A stretch of 64,000 nt of DNA, from positions 1 to 64,000 of the forward strand of contig CBFFRP010000428.1 in the NCBI GenBank assembly GCA_965644295.1. Reading direction: 5' to 3'. The notes beneath the pieces are model-generated. The model saw only the letters and a list, made by a program, of their open reading frames with translations, was not told the DNA's origin and ran no database searches. The first letter of the stretch is position 1. The number at the start of each line of letters is the position of its first letter. Positions 1 through 11,639 of this stretch are shown here, piece after piece. The translations under genes and the position numbers were made by a program. Source of the stretch: Paraphysomonas bandaiensis. Taxonomy: Eukaryota > Chrysophyceae.

Positions 1-2501
1 TCCCTAATGCGGTCCTTGGATGTTTGCGTCGCGGGGCCAGGGTGAAGTGTCGTGAAGTTTACCCCACATGCATACCTGTGGGGCCGGCTTCATGGATTTG
101 CTATGACTGTGCGTTCACAGTGTCATCTCTAAGAATTCGCCCCATCCAAAGAAAGAGCCGCCGCATGTCTTGCTCTGACATTTCAATGTTAGAAAACAAG
201 TGCTCATATTTCGTGGCATGGTATGCGTATGCCTGTCGAAAGATAGGACAATGTATGCCGCGTCATGGGATGCCGACTCCGGAGCCTTCATACTTACAGG
301 CTATTATTGACCTTACTGTTCCAAAGCCTGAAGTCTTCTCCACGCCTACAATTTGGTGGAGGAGTTTGTCGACTCGAACTATGGTCCACTCTACGCTATC
401 CGGGCAGGAGCGGGACTCTGATTGGCTTTCTTCTCTGTTACCAGAAGTGTGGACTTGTGGCATGCTTCGGCAATATGCGGAAAATGTTGCTACCTACCGT
501 TGGAAGGGTAAGAGTAGTCAGACAGACGTTTTGTATCGTGTTCTAGTGGAGGCAACTCAGCGGTCTGAAATACGCCATGAAACTTACACATGTGATCATC
601 CTATCCTCGTGGTCGGCACTCTTGTGGGTGGTTGTTGCAATGACAATGGCCTCTATTCTATGGTGTTATGTGATTCAACCGGATGTAAAACCGTTGCGAT
701 TATCTCTTCATCGTCACATCTTGACGATAAATGTGATAATCTCAAGTACTGAATATGATCGCCCATTGCACTGCACACAAGACACCTCATCTGTTGGTCG
801 CATTATTAAATCCCTACGTACTTCTTGAAAAAAACCCTTCCCACAATGAGCAGAGTGCAGTGGTATTTGCTATTCTGTCAGCCTCTGAAGTATTTACTCT
901 AAGTCAATTGAATTTGCCGCCTAGAATTGAATTGGAGCACACGAGAACCGGGAATATATACCAATTTTCGGATTACATAAAGGTCCCACATTCATCCCTA
1001 TGCTTCTAGGACTGCAGTGGGTGCGACAACGAAACGACTTCCTCCCTTGGGGGTAAGACAGGTATTGATGACGGACACGTCTTTGCCACTTGATATGTCA
1101 ATGCTGCTACCCCCTGTCAAGGGAGTGGTCATAAGAAAGGAATATAGTAAAAGAAGCTGCAAGTCATTATTGTGGTCACACGATTAATTACAAAGGAAAT
1201 TACAAGAAAAGAAAACTATCCTCAGAAAAGGTTTTAATAGTATTGCGTGATGAGTCCTACACAGACAGTCTCCACGTCTATATGTTAAGCGATGTGGCAG
1301 CATCGTGCTTTGTGGGCTTCGTTGTCCAGCTACACAACTTTAATCTCAAACTTTCTGCTAGTAATAAGCGTCTATATTTAGATGGTGCGGCAGACACATT
1401 TGCTGGTACGTGGAAGCTTCATATTTTGAATTTTGTTTTAAGAACAACTTTTGTGTAGTTGTAGAGAATATACTGGGCATCGGTGCCCTTGTGGATATTT
1501 CACAGTCGGAAGAGTTGAAAAATAGTACTGATATGTCTCTTTTGAGTGAGTCTACGATACCACTGCCTCCCCCTTATATTACCATAGCTGACATATATCG
1601 ATACCGAAACCGATGTATGTGGACACTTTGTGGTCACATCTCTGCTGTGAAGAAGATATCTGTGTACATGAGATGCTGCAGGTGTTTCGCTTCTGCCAAC
1701 AGTGAAGCGATTTCTATTGCGAGACAGTTGAGGTGTGAATTTTCCTGTTCTCGGAACTGTTCACCAGGGTCGGAAAACTTTGAGCTATGGTGGTATGCTA
1801 GCTTTGCGGTGAATGACGGGACATCTGAAGCTGAAATGATTTTAGAAGGTCCCCCGTTACTTCGATTTTTTGAGGCTGCTCTTACTTTGTTACCTTCTGA
1901 GTGTTACAGTTTTGCCGACAGTAGTGCTACGAAAATAAACTCTGAGCGTAATGTTTTTTCGCAGTTTCGCCGGTTTCCAGATTTCAGGAAATGCATTGAA
2001 TCCGGAGTTCGTAGAACTGGTAAAAGCGTAAAGTATAAGCACTTCGAAGGTCAACTCTATGTTTCCGATTTCGATGGGGATGATTTATTTGAAGTTTCGG
2101 CTGGAGACGATGGTGAAGTGTATTTGTTCCCAACGCAGGGCGTATCGTCGTGTGACAATGGACGCAATGAAACCGCGAGTATTAATTATGATTGGGTACT
2201 TCGATTGCTCGTCCGTAGGTTAAGATGTTGCGTGCCCATGACGTTTGCAGTCACGTGCATTTTTTCAAGACATCATTCACCACAAAATGAACATGGTATT
2301 GAAGGCGGAGATAAAGTGGTTAAGAACAAATTAGTGCGGAATTTGAAAGTTCAACACTCTGGGGGTCCACAGTGGGCTATTGATAATGTTGTGTATCCCA
2401 GTGAGTGCTGTGAAATGCCAAGACTTCAGTGTCTAGACTTTAAAGAAAATAAAGTGCATGACACTGCCAGATACGGCTGGAATGTGTTACGATGTTTATG
2501 A
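1..2501 (+). CDS. OB-fold / zinc-ribbon protein, CTC1-like (5' partial)
   Basis: The frame is open from base 3, so the gene starts upstream of the window. Three coding blocks are visible: about 3-752, a middle part reaching 1405, and 1459-2501. A 53-nt GT-AG intron (1406-1458) joins the last two in frame. The joins between about 660 and 1243 are unresolved. The first block has a start resembling an OB fold (RRGARVKC...), then a second OB-like strand pattern near 600-700 (ILVVGTLVGG, then a D-S-T-G turn). The last block has four cysteines in two pairs (CCRC ... C-x4-C) followed by WWYASFAVNDGTSEAE, the zinc-ribbon plus OB layout of RPA70 C-termini and CTC1. Tandem OB folds ending in a zinc-ribbon OB suggest the CST telomere-capping subunit CTC1. 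RPA1-like or another ssDNA-binding protein is the alternative. The OB-fold reading is fairly secure; the name is an inference. Confidence 0.5.
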
Positions 2502-3025
2502 AGATCCTAAAAAATTGATGTTTTTGTGTCTATAAAGAGAAAGACACAACGCTTATAATTGACGGTGCTGGTGTATGCATTGCATATGTATGATTTCTGC
2601 AATCATTAATTGATTGGTGGAGTAGAAATTTTTCATTTTAACGAGGCCTCGTCATTATTGAACCTGAATTTGTAATTAATTTGTAACGAGTTTTATTATG
2701 TAGTCGCCACGCTAAAGCTAATGTGGCGAAATAAGCTAACCAGTTTGCCACTATAGGCTGAGTAATACCTTAAGTTTCAGGTTAACACTTCAGCAAACGG
2801 TGTTGCATTGTGTTGACTTTAAATATATCTATACTCTATACTACTATACTTGGTCTTAACCTACGGACGAGAAATATGAAATAAAGACACAAGACTTTCA
2901 CTCTATGCTGTATGCTGACATAATATATAAGAAACATAGATATAATAAAATTATAATCAACATCACTTTTCATTCACTGTCAATGTTGTCTCTACTCTCA
3001 TATATTGAAAGTCTTATTATTACAG
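2502..3025. other. AT-rich 3' flank
   Basis: There is no gene here. AATAAA-like poly(A) signals lie near 2880 and 2944 on the + strand. They could serve the upstream OB-fold gene but are 380-440 bp past its stop. Nothing else is recognised before the TIR element. Confidence 0.4.
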
Positions 3026-3195
3026 TAGCAATAGGCGTTAAAAACCTGCACCAACTTACTAGCTTAGTAGCTAGATGAATGCTAGACAAACTAGTTAGAC
3101 CTCTACCTGTAACTAATCAGTACACACGCTACGGAAGCTGCTTGTGCGTCGCCGCAAGCACCAAGGTGCTACCACTTCCGCTCTGAGTTCTCAAG
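3026..3195 (+). repeat. Left TIR of the 3.0-4.2 kb element
   Basis: This is an inverted copy of about 4025-4195. The two arms share GCAATAGGCGTTAAAAAC at the outer end and the block CGCCGCAAGCACCAAGGTGC further in. Small indels separate the arms. Confidence 0.7.
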
Positions 3196-4193
3196 GTGAA
3201 CATCTCGGATGCTTAACTTCAGCAGGCAGCCCAATTCCCCGGTTACCCTTCAGGTGGGCCCATTCCCGGATGCCCTTGAGGTGGGCCCATTCCCGGATGC
3301 CTGTTTATTCGTCAGGACCCAAAGACGTCTACACAAGTGACACTTATTGGTGTCCCTTCTTGTACCACATAAGCATTCGGCTATATGTGTGGGCAGAAGA
3401 ATATCTGCTGACTATGTTTGCGGCTCACGTTAGTTTCCCAGAGAGAATCTCTCCGGTACTTATCCCCCAGAACACCACGAAAAGGTGCGAGTCCGACTTT
3501 GTTGAGGGTGTCTCTACTCTCTACTACCAATATTGTCATACCACTGAAGTATATATCATGATCTTATATTTTGTTTTACTACTATATATGACTGCCTTCA
3601 TGACATTGATTCTAATAATACTGTTAACTAAAAAACAGTATTATTCAAGTAACAGTCATAATTTAAATATCTTGACTACAGCTTTTAGATGGCAGGCGAT
3701 TAGAATTACTGAAGTGCGAAATGTAAGAGTTAGCTATATTGTATGTCACAAAATGTTGCTATCGATTGCAAGTGTGTAATAATTTTTGGTTTACTCACTA
3801 CACTTTACACTTTGATATTTAGTAACAATATCTCAGTTTAAGCAATATAAGAGCGTATGAAGAATCTATGAATCTATATAATAGTTTCTAGCCCTCATTC
3901 AGCAATGATTATCTCATCTTAGTTTACAGTTTGCCAATATTAGGTATATATATTATCTACAATTGAACACGCGCCAGTCAGTCCTAAGACACACGAGCAG
4001 GGAGAAACTCACAAACAACATTAAGAGCGGAAGTGGTTGCACCTTGGTGCTTGCGGCGACGCACAAGCAGCTTCTGTAGCGCTAAATAGTAGGATAATAG
4101 AATTTGTGCTAATTAGTTATGGGTAGAGGTCTAACTAGTAGGTCTAGCATTCAACTAGCCACTATATCGGAACGAGTTTTTAACGCCTATTGC
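3028..4193. mobile_element. Non-autonomous TIR DNA element (about 1.17 kb)
   Basis: The ends are long imperfect inverted repeats. The left end begins GCAATAGGCGTTAAAAAC at 3028, and its reverse complement ends at 4193. Similarity continues for roughly 150-170 bp into each end, including the shared block around TGCTTGTGCGTCGCCGCAAG (left near 3141, complement near 4052). A TA dinucleotide flanks both sides (3026-3027 and 4194-4195), which fits a TA target duplication as in Tc1/mariner-type elements. The interior holds a short tandem duplication of GGTGGGCCCATTCCCGGATG near 3252-3302. The 211-codon open frame inside resembles no transposase. Related pieces occur near 30.95-31.64 kb and 55.76-55.87 kb, so this is a repeat family. 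Confidence 0.75.
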
Positions 4194-4195
4194 TA
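4025..4195 (-). repeat. Right TIR of the 3.0-4.2 kb element
   Basis: This arm is the reverse complement of the left one with scattered mismatches and indels. It carries an extra stretch (TATTATCCTACTATTTA when read as complement) that is missing from the left arm but present in the fragment at 55.76 kb. Confidence 0.7.
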
Positions 4196-4712
4196 AATAA
4201 AAACACTTTCAATAAAAAAAATGAGTAATTGATAGATGCTGGCGGCGTAGTTTTCGTAGCCTTGAAAAGTGTGTATTAATTTTAAAAGTGCACTTTGTCA
4301 ATAATTCATATTGTTAATAATAATGCAGTATGTATGTATATATAGTGTGTCGGAGGTCGGAGTAGAACAAAAAGAAAGCGCAAAGAACGTTGAGTGTATA
4401 TTTCAAATAGCCAATATTTTGTAACAGATCATCAGATCTCCATGTTAATACACTTCCTATGAGGTTTTTCTTTTGATCTAAATGTAAGAGGTACTAACGT
4501 ACTAACATTCTAACAATAAAAATAGATATTTATAATCAAGCGTCAAATCATTGGCATTGCAATTAATAGTGCTTTACAAACGCCTCATTCAACGATATCG
4601 TGTTGGCAATTTGGTGCGTCCTTTCGGTTGTATTCAAGTGAACAAATGGCCTCGGCTTCCTCACCATTCTCTATCTCTTCTTTGTCAGTATAAAACGCTA
4701 TAAATTAGGCCA
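4196..4712. other. Gene-free AT-rich stretch
   Basis: I see no gene, RNA or clear repeat between the TIR element and the truncated copia LTR. Confidence 0.4.
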
Positions 4713-5006
4713 TGTTGAGAAACGCTCATTTTACACTAGATCACAGAGAGAATTTGTCGTAAGACTAGATAGATTTATTAATATCGTTTACACGAAGTTG
4801 TGATAACCAACACTAACTCATTATAATCCCTGCATAATATCCTACATATGCGAACCTCTCGTTACTGAACATATCTTGAACGATCAAACTATTTCAGTTT
4901 CTCAATATCATCACAGCATTTGTACATCACTATATTTCACTGTATTCTCGTACATTGTCTTGAAGTGACATACTGAATATACTAGAATAAGATCCATATT
5001 CTAATA
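4713..5006 (-). repeat. LTR of the truncated copia element
   Basis: This 294-bp LTR is the same family and length as the pair at 49907-50200 and 55102-55395. Confidence 0.9.
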
Positions 5007-5185
5007 CTCCCACTCAATGTAGAATGCAGTGAGATAAAACAACAGTGATCACAATAATCTGATAATGCTATGACTATCTAGTCCCATAGGTAAAAACAGA
5101 TGTGAAATCTTTTAAAGATACATATATATCTAGCAGTCAACTAGATATACAGTTATGTGGGATTTTCACCCACTAAAACACACCT

Positions 5186-5911
5186 TTAACCTCTTCGGGG
5201 TCGTTTCTTCTGCTGCTCCTCCACACTGTTAGACACACTCCTCTTAACCCCGGTAATCGTTTTCTCATGACGGCTGAAGATCTTCGTGGACAACGCCTTT
5301 GTAAAAATATCGGCCGCCATATCATCCGTAGATACATGAATCAATTTTGCTGTAGGAAATTTGCCATTAACATGTTCTCTTATCCAGTGATACTTGATGT
5401 CAATATGCTTCGACCTCTTATGATACACTGGATTCTCTGAAAGATCCTTTGCACTCTTACTATCCATAAAGAATGGAGTCGGCTTCGCTACCAAGAGTCC
5501 GAGCTCCTTGAACACCCCCCGAAGCCACACCAGTTCTTGCAAAGCCGCATACTCCGCCATATACTCAGATTCCATGCTCGAAGTCGCAACTGTGGTCTGA
5601 AGCTTGGACTGCCAGGCCAAAGCGCCCGCACATAAAAGCACGATGTATCCCGTTGTGGACCGCCTAGTCATCCTATCACCAGCCCAGTCTGAATCACTGA
5701 ATACATGTAAATCAAACTCACTCCCACTGAATCTGATTCCCTTATCAACTGTACCACGTAAATATTTCAACAAATGAATAGCTAATCTGCAAGTCGCATA
5801 TGTTGGAGAAGTACTAAATCGAGCCAATAACCCCACAGCGTAAGCCAGATCAGGTCTAGTGTGAATCGCCAAATGCAACACCGCTCCAATAATTCCTCTA
5901 TACGGAAATCT
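5186..5911 (-). pseudogene. Copia pol fragment (end of RT and RNase H)
   Basis: The frame begins at the truncation and runs through the copia RNase H region to its natural stop. Visible motifs are HTRPDLAYAVG, FSDSDWAGD with RRSTTGY, TSSMESEYMA, and KHIDIKYHWIREH. Compared with the copy at 54.2-54.9 kb it lacks one codon near 5770 (a tyrosine after the histidine in LAIH) and otherwise matches closely. It cannot be functional alone. Confidence 0.9.
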
Positions 5912-6023
5912 ACTAGTCTACATGTTATTATTTTTTAATTCATATGATCGCACGCTGCAATTCATGTTCCTTATTTCATTGCACGAAATACTTCGCACTG
6001 AACATACACTGCAACAGTAGCAA

Positions 6024-8100
6024 CTAATCGACCTTAATAGCGCCATAGATTTTGCGAACAAACCACAGACACGCAAAGAAACCGATAGCACCTGTAACCA
6101 TCATAAAAGTGATGGAAATCATGGACATATATGCGAAGTATAGCACAGTAGGCACGAATCCTTCAATGTCTAGCTTGGACATGTAGTACCAGACGGAATA
6201 GAGAAAGAGGTATGCCCCAGAGGAACCAGAGGAAAGGTACGAACGCCACCACCACCTATAATCTTCATTACATAGCTGGAAGTAGCACATGACGATGGTA
6301 ATCTCCGCGCAAGTTACCACCAAGATGATCAGTACTACGAATAAAAACCCGAAAACAAAGTAGAGCTGCGCATACGTAATCACGAACGCACAACCGACTA
6401 CATGTACGTACCTGGTGCAACCACATGGCAGACATGATAAAAAATAACTCGATACAGACCGCACCAAAAGGCAAAATGCCACCTAGAGCGACACTGAATA
6501 TGGGGTTTGTGTACCACACTTGATCTGGAATATGTCTCGCAATTTGATTGGTTCGTACAGGTACCTCGATGGTCTCCTTTCTAAAACCAAAATAGCTACC
6601 CACAAAGACCAGTGGAGTACTGACACCGAACCACAACAGCAGCACCGAGAGGAGAGTCGTGAACGGGGCCGTAGTGGAGGAGCCCTGCTGGGATACAACC
6701 ACATTTGTTCCCAAGAATATGACCCCCATAATAAGAGGGTAGAGAAGCGCCGTGAGAACAGTATTTCGTTTCCATTCCTTACCGTGGAAGAGTTTGTACA
6801 CTCGTGCAGACCAGTACCCAGCACAGGAGCCCATAAACACAAAGATCAATAAGAGAGCTGTAACCAGGCTACCCTTGTTGGAGGGAGAAAGGAGACCCAG
6901 TAAAGCACAAACCATAGTAAAGCATGTCATCGCCAGAAGTTGGACTCCTGTTCCTGCAAGCACTGATAGTAGCATTGGAGAAAAGGAGGGAGGACGGAAC
7001 ACATCGCCGTGCACAAGTTTCCATCCAGACTCCTCCTGAGCTTCCTCAAGAGTTTGCATTTCATTGTAGGTAGAAATGTCCTTATGCAGGGTGCGCAGCA
7101 TGATCATTGCCACCACACCAGTAAGAAAGAGAACGATCATGAGAGAATTCACAATGGAAAAGTAGTGGATCTCGTCATCGGGGTTTCCCTTTAGATACAC
7201 ATCCCATCGGTTTGACCAAAGTAGATCAGAGGGCTCCCATTTTACATCGTACGTGTAAATAACCTGAGATACATGTGAGGGGCATACTCTAGCGCTGAAA
7301 TACAAAAGGAACTTACTTCGTCTGGGGAGTCGACACCTTGGAATTTCTCGGGGTTGTGGACAGCTGGGCTGAACTGGTTGCAGGTTTTAAGCACTGTGTC
7401 AGCTTTGTCAAAGTCAGCTTTCGCTTCATCATACTCGTGCTTAATAGAAAATGGGACAACCTCAAAACCCACTATACGACTGCCCTCGTAAGCTGTTGGA
7501 TCCTCAGCATAGCGTACGATAATGCGGACGTGATTGTATAGGAAATGGTGGGACTTGGATCCAGTTTTGGCGGTGAATCCGACAGGATACCCGCGAGTAA
7601 CATACCCCAACTCATCATTGCGCACTGCAACAGGAAGTCCATCCAATAACCAGTGAATACGATACTCTTGGTCAATCATTTGTCTAAACTTCATCATGTC
7701 ATCTTTCTTGTGATTTTTTCTGCATAAAATCACACATGACTCGTCCTGCTTCATACGAAGCTGAAAATACACATTACTAGTGAAGTGATGAGTGTCATGG
7801 TTCTTACAATATAAGGCGACGTTGTTTCTCTATCGCCAGAGAGTCGTTCCCCCAGATTATCGGCCTTCCCTCTGGTGTGTTTACGCTTGCAAAACGGCAA
7901 ATCATAATAATCAAAAGGCACCTGTGCCTTAGTGGACGTGACTTGATTAGCCTTCAGAGCAACCTGATATAGTGTGAGATGAGGGAGAGGAGGGTAGCAG
8001 GGCTTACATGATCCCCCTCTCTGAAGGAGGAGACAGTTACACCGGGGAGACTGTAGCCATGAGCCACTGATAATAGCACGAACCACACCGCCGCTATCAT
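6024..8100 (-). CDS. Transmembrane 9 superfamily protein (nonaspanin)
   Basis: There are five exons on the minus strand: 8008-8100, 7808-7963, 7317-7760, 6412-7263 and 6024-6365. The introns are 44, 47, 53 and 46 nt, all GT-AG and frame-consistent, giving 628 aa against a usual 580-660 for the family. The start is chosen because it yields a signal peptide (MIAAVWFVLLSVAHG). The long lumenal domain contains the family's FDYYDLPFC and LGERLSGDR motifs. Nine hydrophobic segments follow from about residue 270. The C-terminus has the family pattern EDYRWWW ... KIYGAIKVD; the KxD tail is the known COPI/Golgi-retention signal of TM9SF proteins. The family acts in the Golgi and endosomes, sorting glycine-rich transmembrane segments and supporting adhesion and phagocytosis. 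It diverges from IMPDH. Confidence 0.95.
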
Positions 8101-8582
8101 ATCTACACCCTGTCCTTAACTCGGCAACTTCCACCTGGGAGCTGGTTACTCAAAGGTGATATCGGAGTAGGAGTTGCTTATGGAGATGAGCTCTGCTCTA
8201 CACAGCACACGCCACATACCGCTGTACATACATGTATATATACATATACAGCCAGAGGATGCACTTTGATCACCTCTCAGGCGAGATATACAGAGCAATA
8301 CAGAGCACAGTACAGCAGTATACACACATCCAGTACTACTGTATACATATCGTAGTACTGCTGTATCCATACTGTACTGGAGTGTAGGAAGCATATACGT
8401 GGTAGTATACATACCTATTCTGTATTCGTATTCGCTCCTAGAGTCTGAGTGTGTAGGGCCGGGTGGGTATCTATGAGCTACAGCTGGATATGTACGCCAC
8501 TGCTGCCTGTCTGATGGAAGGGCTGCATATTCGTTAGCAGTCCTTCGACTATATTACATAGCAGCCGAACAAGCACACGAGC
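8101..8582. promoter_or_regulatory. Shared upstream region of TM9SF (-) and IMPDH (+)
   Basis: The two start codons are 482 bp apart and point away from each other, so both promoters must lie here. The stretch near 8290-8390 is rich in GTAC, CAGTA and TACAG words and contains an inverted repeat AGTACTAC ... GTAGTACT. No core promoter element is certain. Confidence 0.5.
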
Positions 8583-10506
8583 ATGGCGGAGTTTGAGGAC
8601 AATGAGTTCGGATTTGGCAACGGGTTCAAGGCGAGCGATCTGTTTCAAGGCGTGAGATCGTGTCAGGCCTACACATTCGACGACATAACTCTGCTGCCTG
8701 GTCTCTATACCTGCTGCTGTATCTGTTGATGATGATGTGCTGGGTGCAGGGTATGTGGACGGTGAGGCGGGGGAGGTGTCGCTGGAGTCGAGTGTATGCA
8801 GAGGCGTTAAACTGAAGGTCACAGAAGAAGAATTATATGGCTGTAACTCATAATGATGTAGTTGCCGCTTGTATCTTCTCCGATGGACACTGTCACAGAG
8901 CACAAAACTGCAATTGCGATGGCTCTTCAAGGAGCGCTGGGTGTTATTCATTACAACATGACAGTCGAAGAGCAGGTTCATGAAGTCCGCTTGGTTAAAC
9001 AGTTCAAGAGTGGATTCATTACTAATCCAGCGTGTCTCTCTCCATCAGATACCGTGAGGCATGTTGACAACTTAAAGGAAACCTTTGGATATAGTGGTAT
9101 TCCCATAACAGAGGATGGAAAGATGGGCAGCAAGTTGATGGGTATTGTCACTGGAAGAGATATTGACTTTATTGAGGACAAAGACACTCCGCTAGGGCAG
9201 CTAATGACTCGTGATCTTATCACAGGTTTGAAATAATTGATTAGTAATTAGTTGCTTTATTTAAGTGGAATGTTAGCGAATGAAGGAGTATCTCTCAGTG
9301 AAGCCAATGAAATACTGCGCAGGAGTAAGCGTGGCAAGCTTCCAGTAGTTAACAAGGCGGGCGCAATCGTGGCACTGATATCCCGAACAGGCGCGTTATA
9401 ATTGTTGTAGTAAATATAATTGTGATAGTAATACAGATTTGATGAAACGACTGGAATACCCTGATGCTTCGGTGGACCCCTCGAAGAGACTCCTTTGCGG
9501 GGCGGCCATAGGAACTCGGCCGAACGATAAGGATCGGTGCAAGGTGAGTCTAATGTTAGGTAATGTTGCATACGTATTTCCTAAAATAAGTGTAGGCACT
9601 GGTTGAGGCTGGAGTTGATGTGATCGTGATAGACTCTTCTCAAGGGGACTCCATATATCAACTTGATATGATTACGCACATCAAAGAGATATATCCACAC
9701 ATTCGCGTTATTGGCGGCAATGTAGTCACTCGCCGTCAAGCCTACCACCTGATTAAAGCGGGTGTTGACGGATTGCGTGTGGGTATGGGATCGGGGTCAA
9801 TATGCACCACACAAGAGGTCTGTGCAGTGGGGAGAGCACAGGCGACAGCTGTGTTTTGCGTCTCCCGTGTGGCCAACAGGTTCGGTGTTCCGGTAATAGC
9901 AGACGGAGGAATATCCTCTACCGGACATATTGTTAAGGCCTTATCCGTAGGAGCGTCTGCTGTCATGTGTGGATCCCTGCTTGCCGGTATGTATCTCTCT
10001 CGAACTTACTATCTATGTCGTACACGTATTGAAAGTTTTCTATGGAAGTTGTGCGGTTCAGTTCCGTTGATGGCTCTGTATATATGCATAGGGACGGAGG
10101 AGTCTCCAGGCGAGTTCTATTTCGAGGGTGGTGTCCGTTTAAAGCGGTACCGAGGTATGGACAGTTGTATTCTATGCTTTCCTTGACTGCGTAGGTCGTT
10201 TGTGATACTCTGTTGCTTCTAGGTATGGGGTCGATTGATGCAATGTCGAAGGGATCAGAAAAGCGGTACTTTGCCTCTGGGGCTGCTGTTAAGGTCGCGC
10301 AGGGTGTCTCCGGGGCAGTTGTGGACAAAGGATCTCTAAAGCAATACTTACCCTACCTATCAGACGAAGTTAAACGAGGCGTACAAGAAGTAGGAGTGAT
10401 GTCTGTGCCGGAGTTACACTGCAGGAACAGCAACGGGGAGTTGAAGTTCGAACTACGGTCACCGGCAGCCCAAAGAGAAGGTGGTGGATATGGTGGTTTA
10501 AAGTAG
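8583..10506 (+). CDS. IMP dehydrogenase
   Basis: It converts IMP to XMP with NAD+, the first committed step of guanine nucleotide synthesis. Eight exons: 8583-8700, 8750-8817, 8862-9225, 9277-9390, 9437-9543, 9596-9986, 10092-10154 and 10223-10506. They give 502 aa (human enzymes 514). Residues 1-110 form the start of the barrel ([23 protein letters not shown]). Two CBS domains lie at about 110-230 ([22 protein letters not shown]). The barrel then resumes with [10 protein letters not shown] and IGGNVVT. The catalytic loop [11 protein letters not shown] puts the nucleophile at Cys327, followed by VIADGGI. The flap region has [12 protein letters not shown] and VAQGVSGAV. The intron at 9391-9436 needs a GC donor; the other six start with GT. 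All catalytic motifs are intact. Confidence 0.97.
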
Positions 10507-11148
10507 CCTAACGTACAACTGCTGCTGAACACTTAGTATGTAGGAAGTTATGTGGAGAAGGCACTTTAGGACATTTTTGTAGGTTACTATCATAGTTTTC
10601 AACAGCTCTGATGTACAGTCGTTTGCCAAGAGGGATACCTATTTAATTGTATTTTGTATTCAATCATAAGCCAAGTATATCATTGACATAAGTGCACTGA
10701 AATAGCTATAAGTGATATATATCGCTGAAGTGAAGATTGCTTTGTCGCACTCATTGTATTTCAAAGAATATAATTATCGATTTAAACACTTCACATAACA
10801 TCTGGTGAATAACTGTTCACCTTTGCATTTGCGCATCATATACTCACCAAATAACATAACCTAATATCTAATAAAGACGTACATCGGTAACTGTATTACT
10901 ACTACTTGGATTGCACACCTGTTGTACACGACTATCTAAATTCAATAGTTCAATAGCACCATGTCTACATGTCATATTTAACGGTGGCTTTGGGGCAGTC
11001 GTTTCGTCGTTTCTCCATATATATCTTTCCACTGACTCTATTGTGTTTAACGAAACTATAAATACATCAAGAATACTTTAATGCAAGCAGAACACCACTC
11101 ACATGTGCACAAGCATCTGATGTCCTATACATCCTCGGCAGTCATGTG

Positions 11149-11149
<1 letters not shown>
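10507..11149. other. Gene-free AT-rich stretch
   Basis: I see no gene. A segment near 10790-10830 (ACACTTCACATAACATCTGG and following) loosely resembles 36630-36680, possibly an old dispersed repeat. Confidence 0.3.
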
Positions 11150-11180
<31 letters not shown>

Positions 11181-11451
11181 TGTATGTATGTATGTATGTA
11201 TGTATGTATGTATGTATGTATGTATGTATGTATGTATGTATGTATGTATGTATGTATGTATGTATGTATGTATGTATGTATGTATGTATGTATGTATGTA
11301 TGTATGTATGTATGTATGTATGTATGTATGTATGTATGTATGTATGTATGTATGTATGTATGTATGTATGTATGTATGTATGTATGTATGTATGTATGTA
11401 TGTATGTATGTATGTATGTATGTATGTATGTATGTATGTATGTATGTATGT
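11150..11451 (+). repeat. (GTAT)n microsatellite, about 300 bp
   Basis: An essentially perfect GTAT array of about 75 units ends roughly 10 bp before the target duplication of the 4.5-kb transposon. Open frames of repeated YVCM or HTYI through it are artefacts of the repeat. Confidence 0.98.
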
Positions 11452-11464
11452 GTCGTGAGGTACA

Positions 11465-11524
11465 CCACTCGCTCCGTTTTCCGGTGCTGCTGTTTTTTGA
11501 GGTGCCATTCTTTAGTGTGTTTTT
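11465..11524 (+). repeat. Left TIR of the 4.5-kb transposon
   Basis: This 60-bp arm matches the complement of 15909-15968 with three substitutions. Confidence 0.9.
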
Positions 11525-11639
11525 TATCATCGGAATTGCAATCGGATCTTCATATAGATATACATGTATGTATATTCCTTTAAAATCATCATATTTGTAC
11601 ACTCCTGTCATAATAAATACACCAATACATAAGAATGGA

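Larger units (their letters stand above)
4713..5911 (-). mobile_element. Truncated Ty1/copia element (LTR plus RNase H end)
   Basis: Read on the minus strand, this is the last part of the same family as the element at 49.9-55.4 kb: the end of pol, the untranslated 3' region, and one full 294-bp LTR at 4713-5006. Similarity stops abruptly at about 5911, within the stretch matching 54.20 kb of the intact copy. The 5' LTR, gag, protease, integrase and most of the reverse transcriptase are therefore missing. LTR elements are not normally 5'-truncated on insertion, so deletion or recombination is likely. Confidence 0.9.

Noticed and set aside
3144-3779. 211-codon ORF inside the TIR element
   Set aside because: It starts within the TIR, has no domain or motif, and its repeats (RWAHSRMPL) come from a small DNA duplication.
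6520-7194. Plus-strand ORFs opposite the TM9SF gene
   Set aside because: They are antisense shadows of the TM9SF exons.
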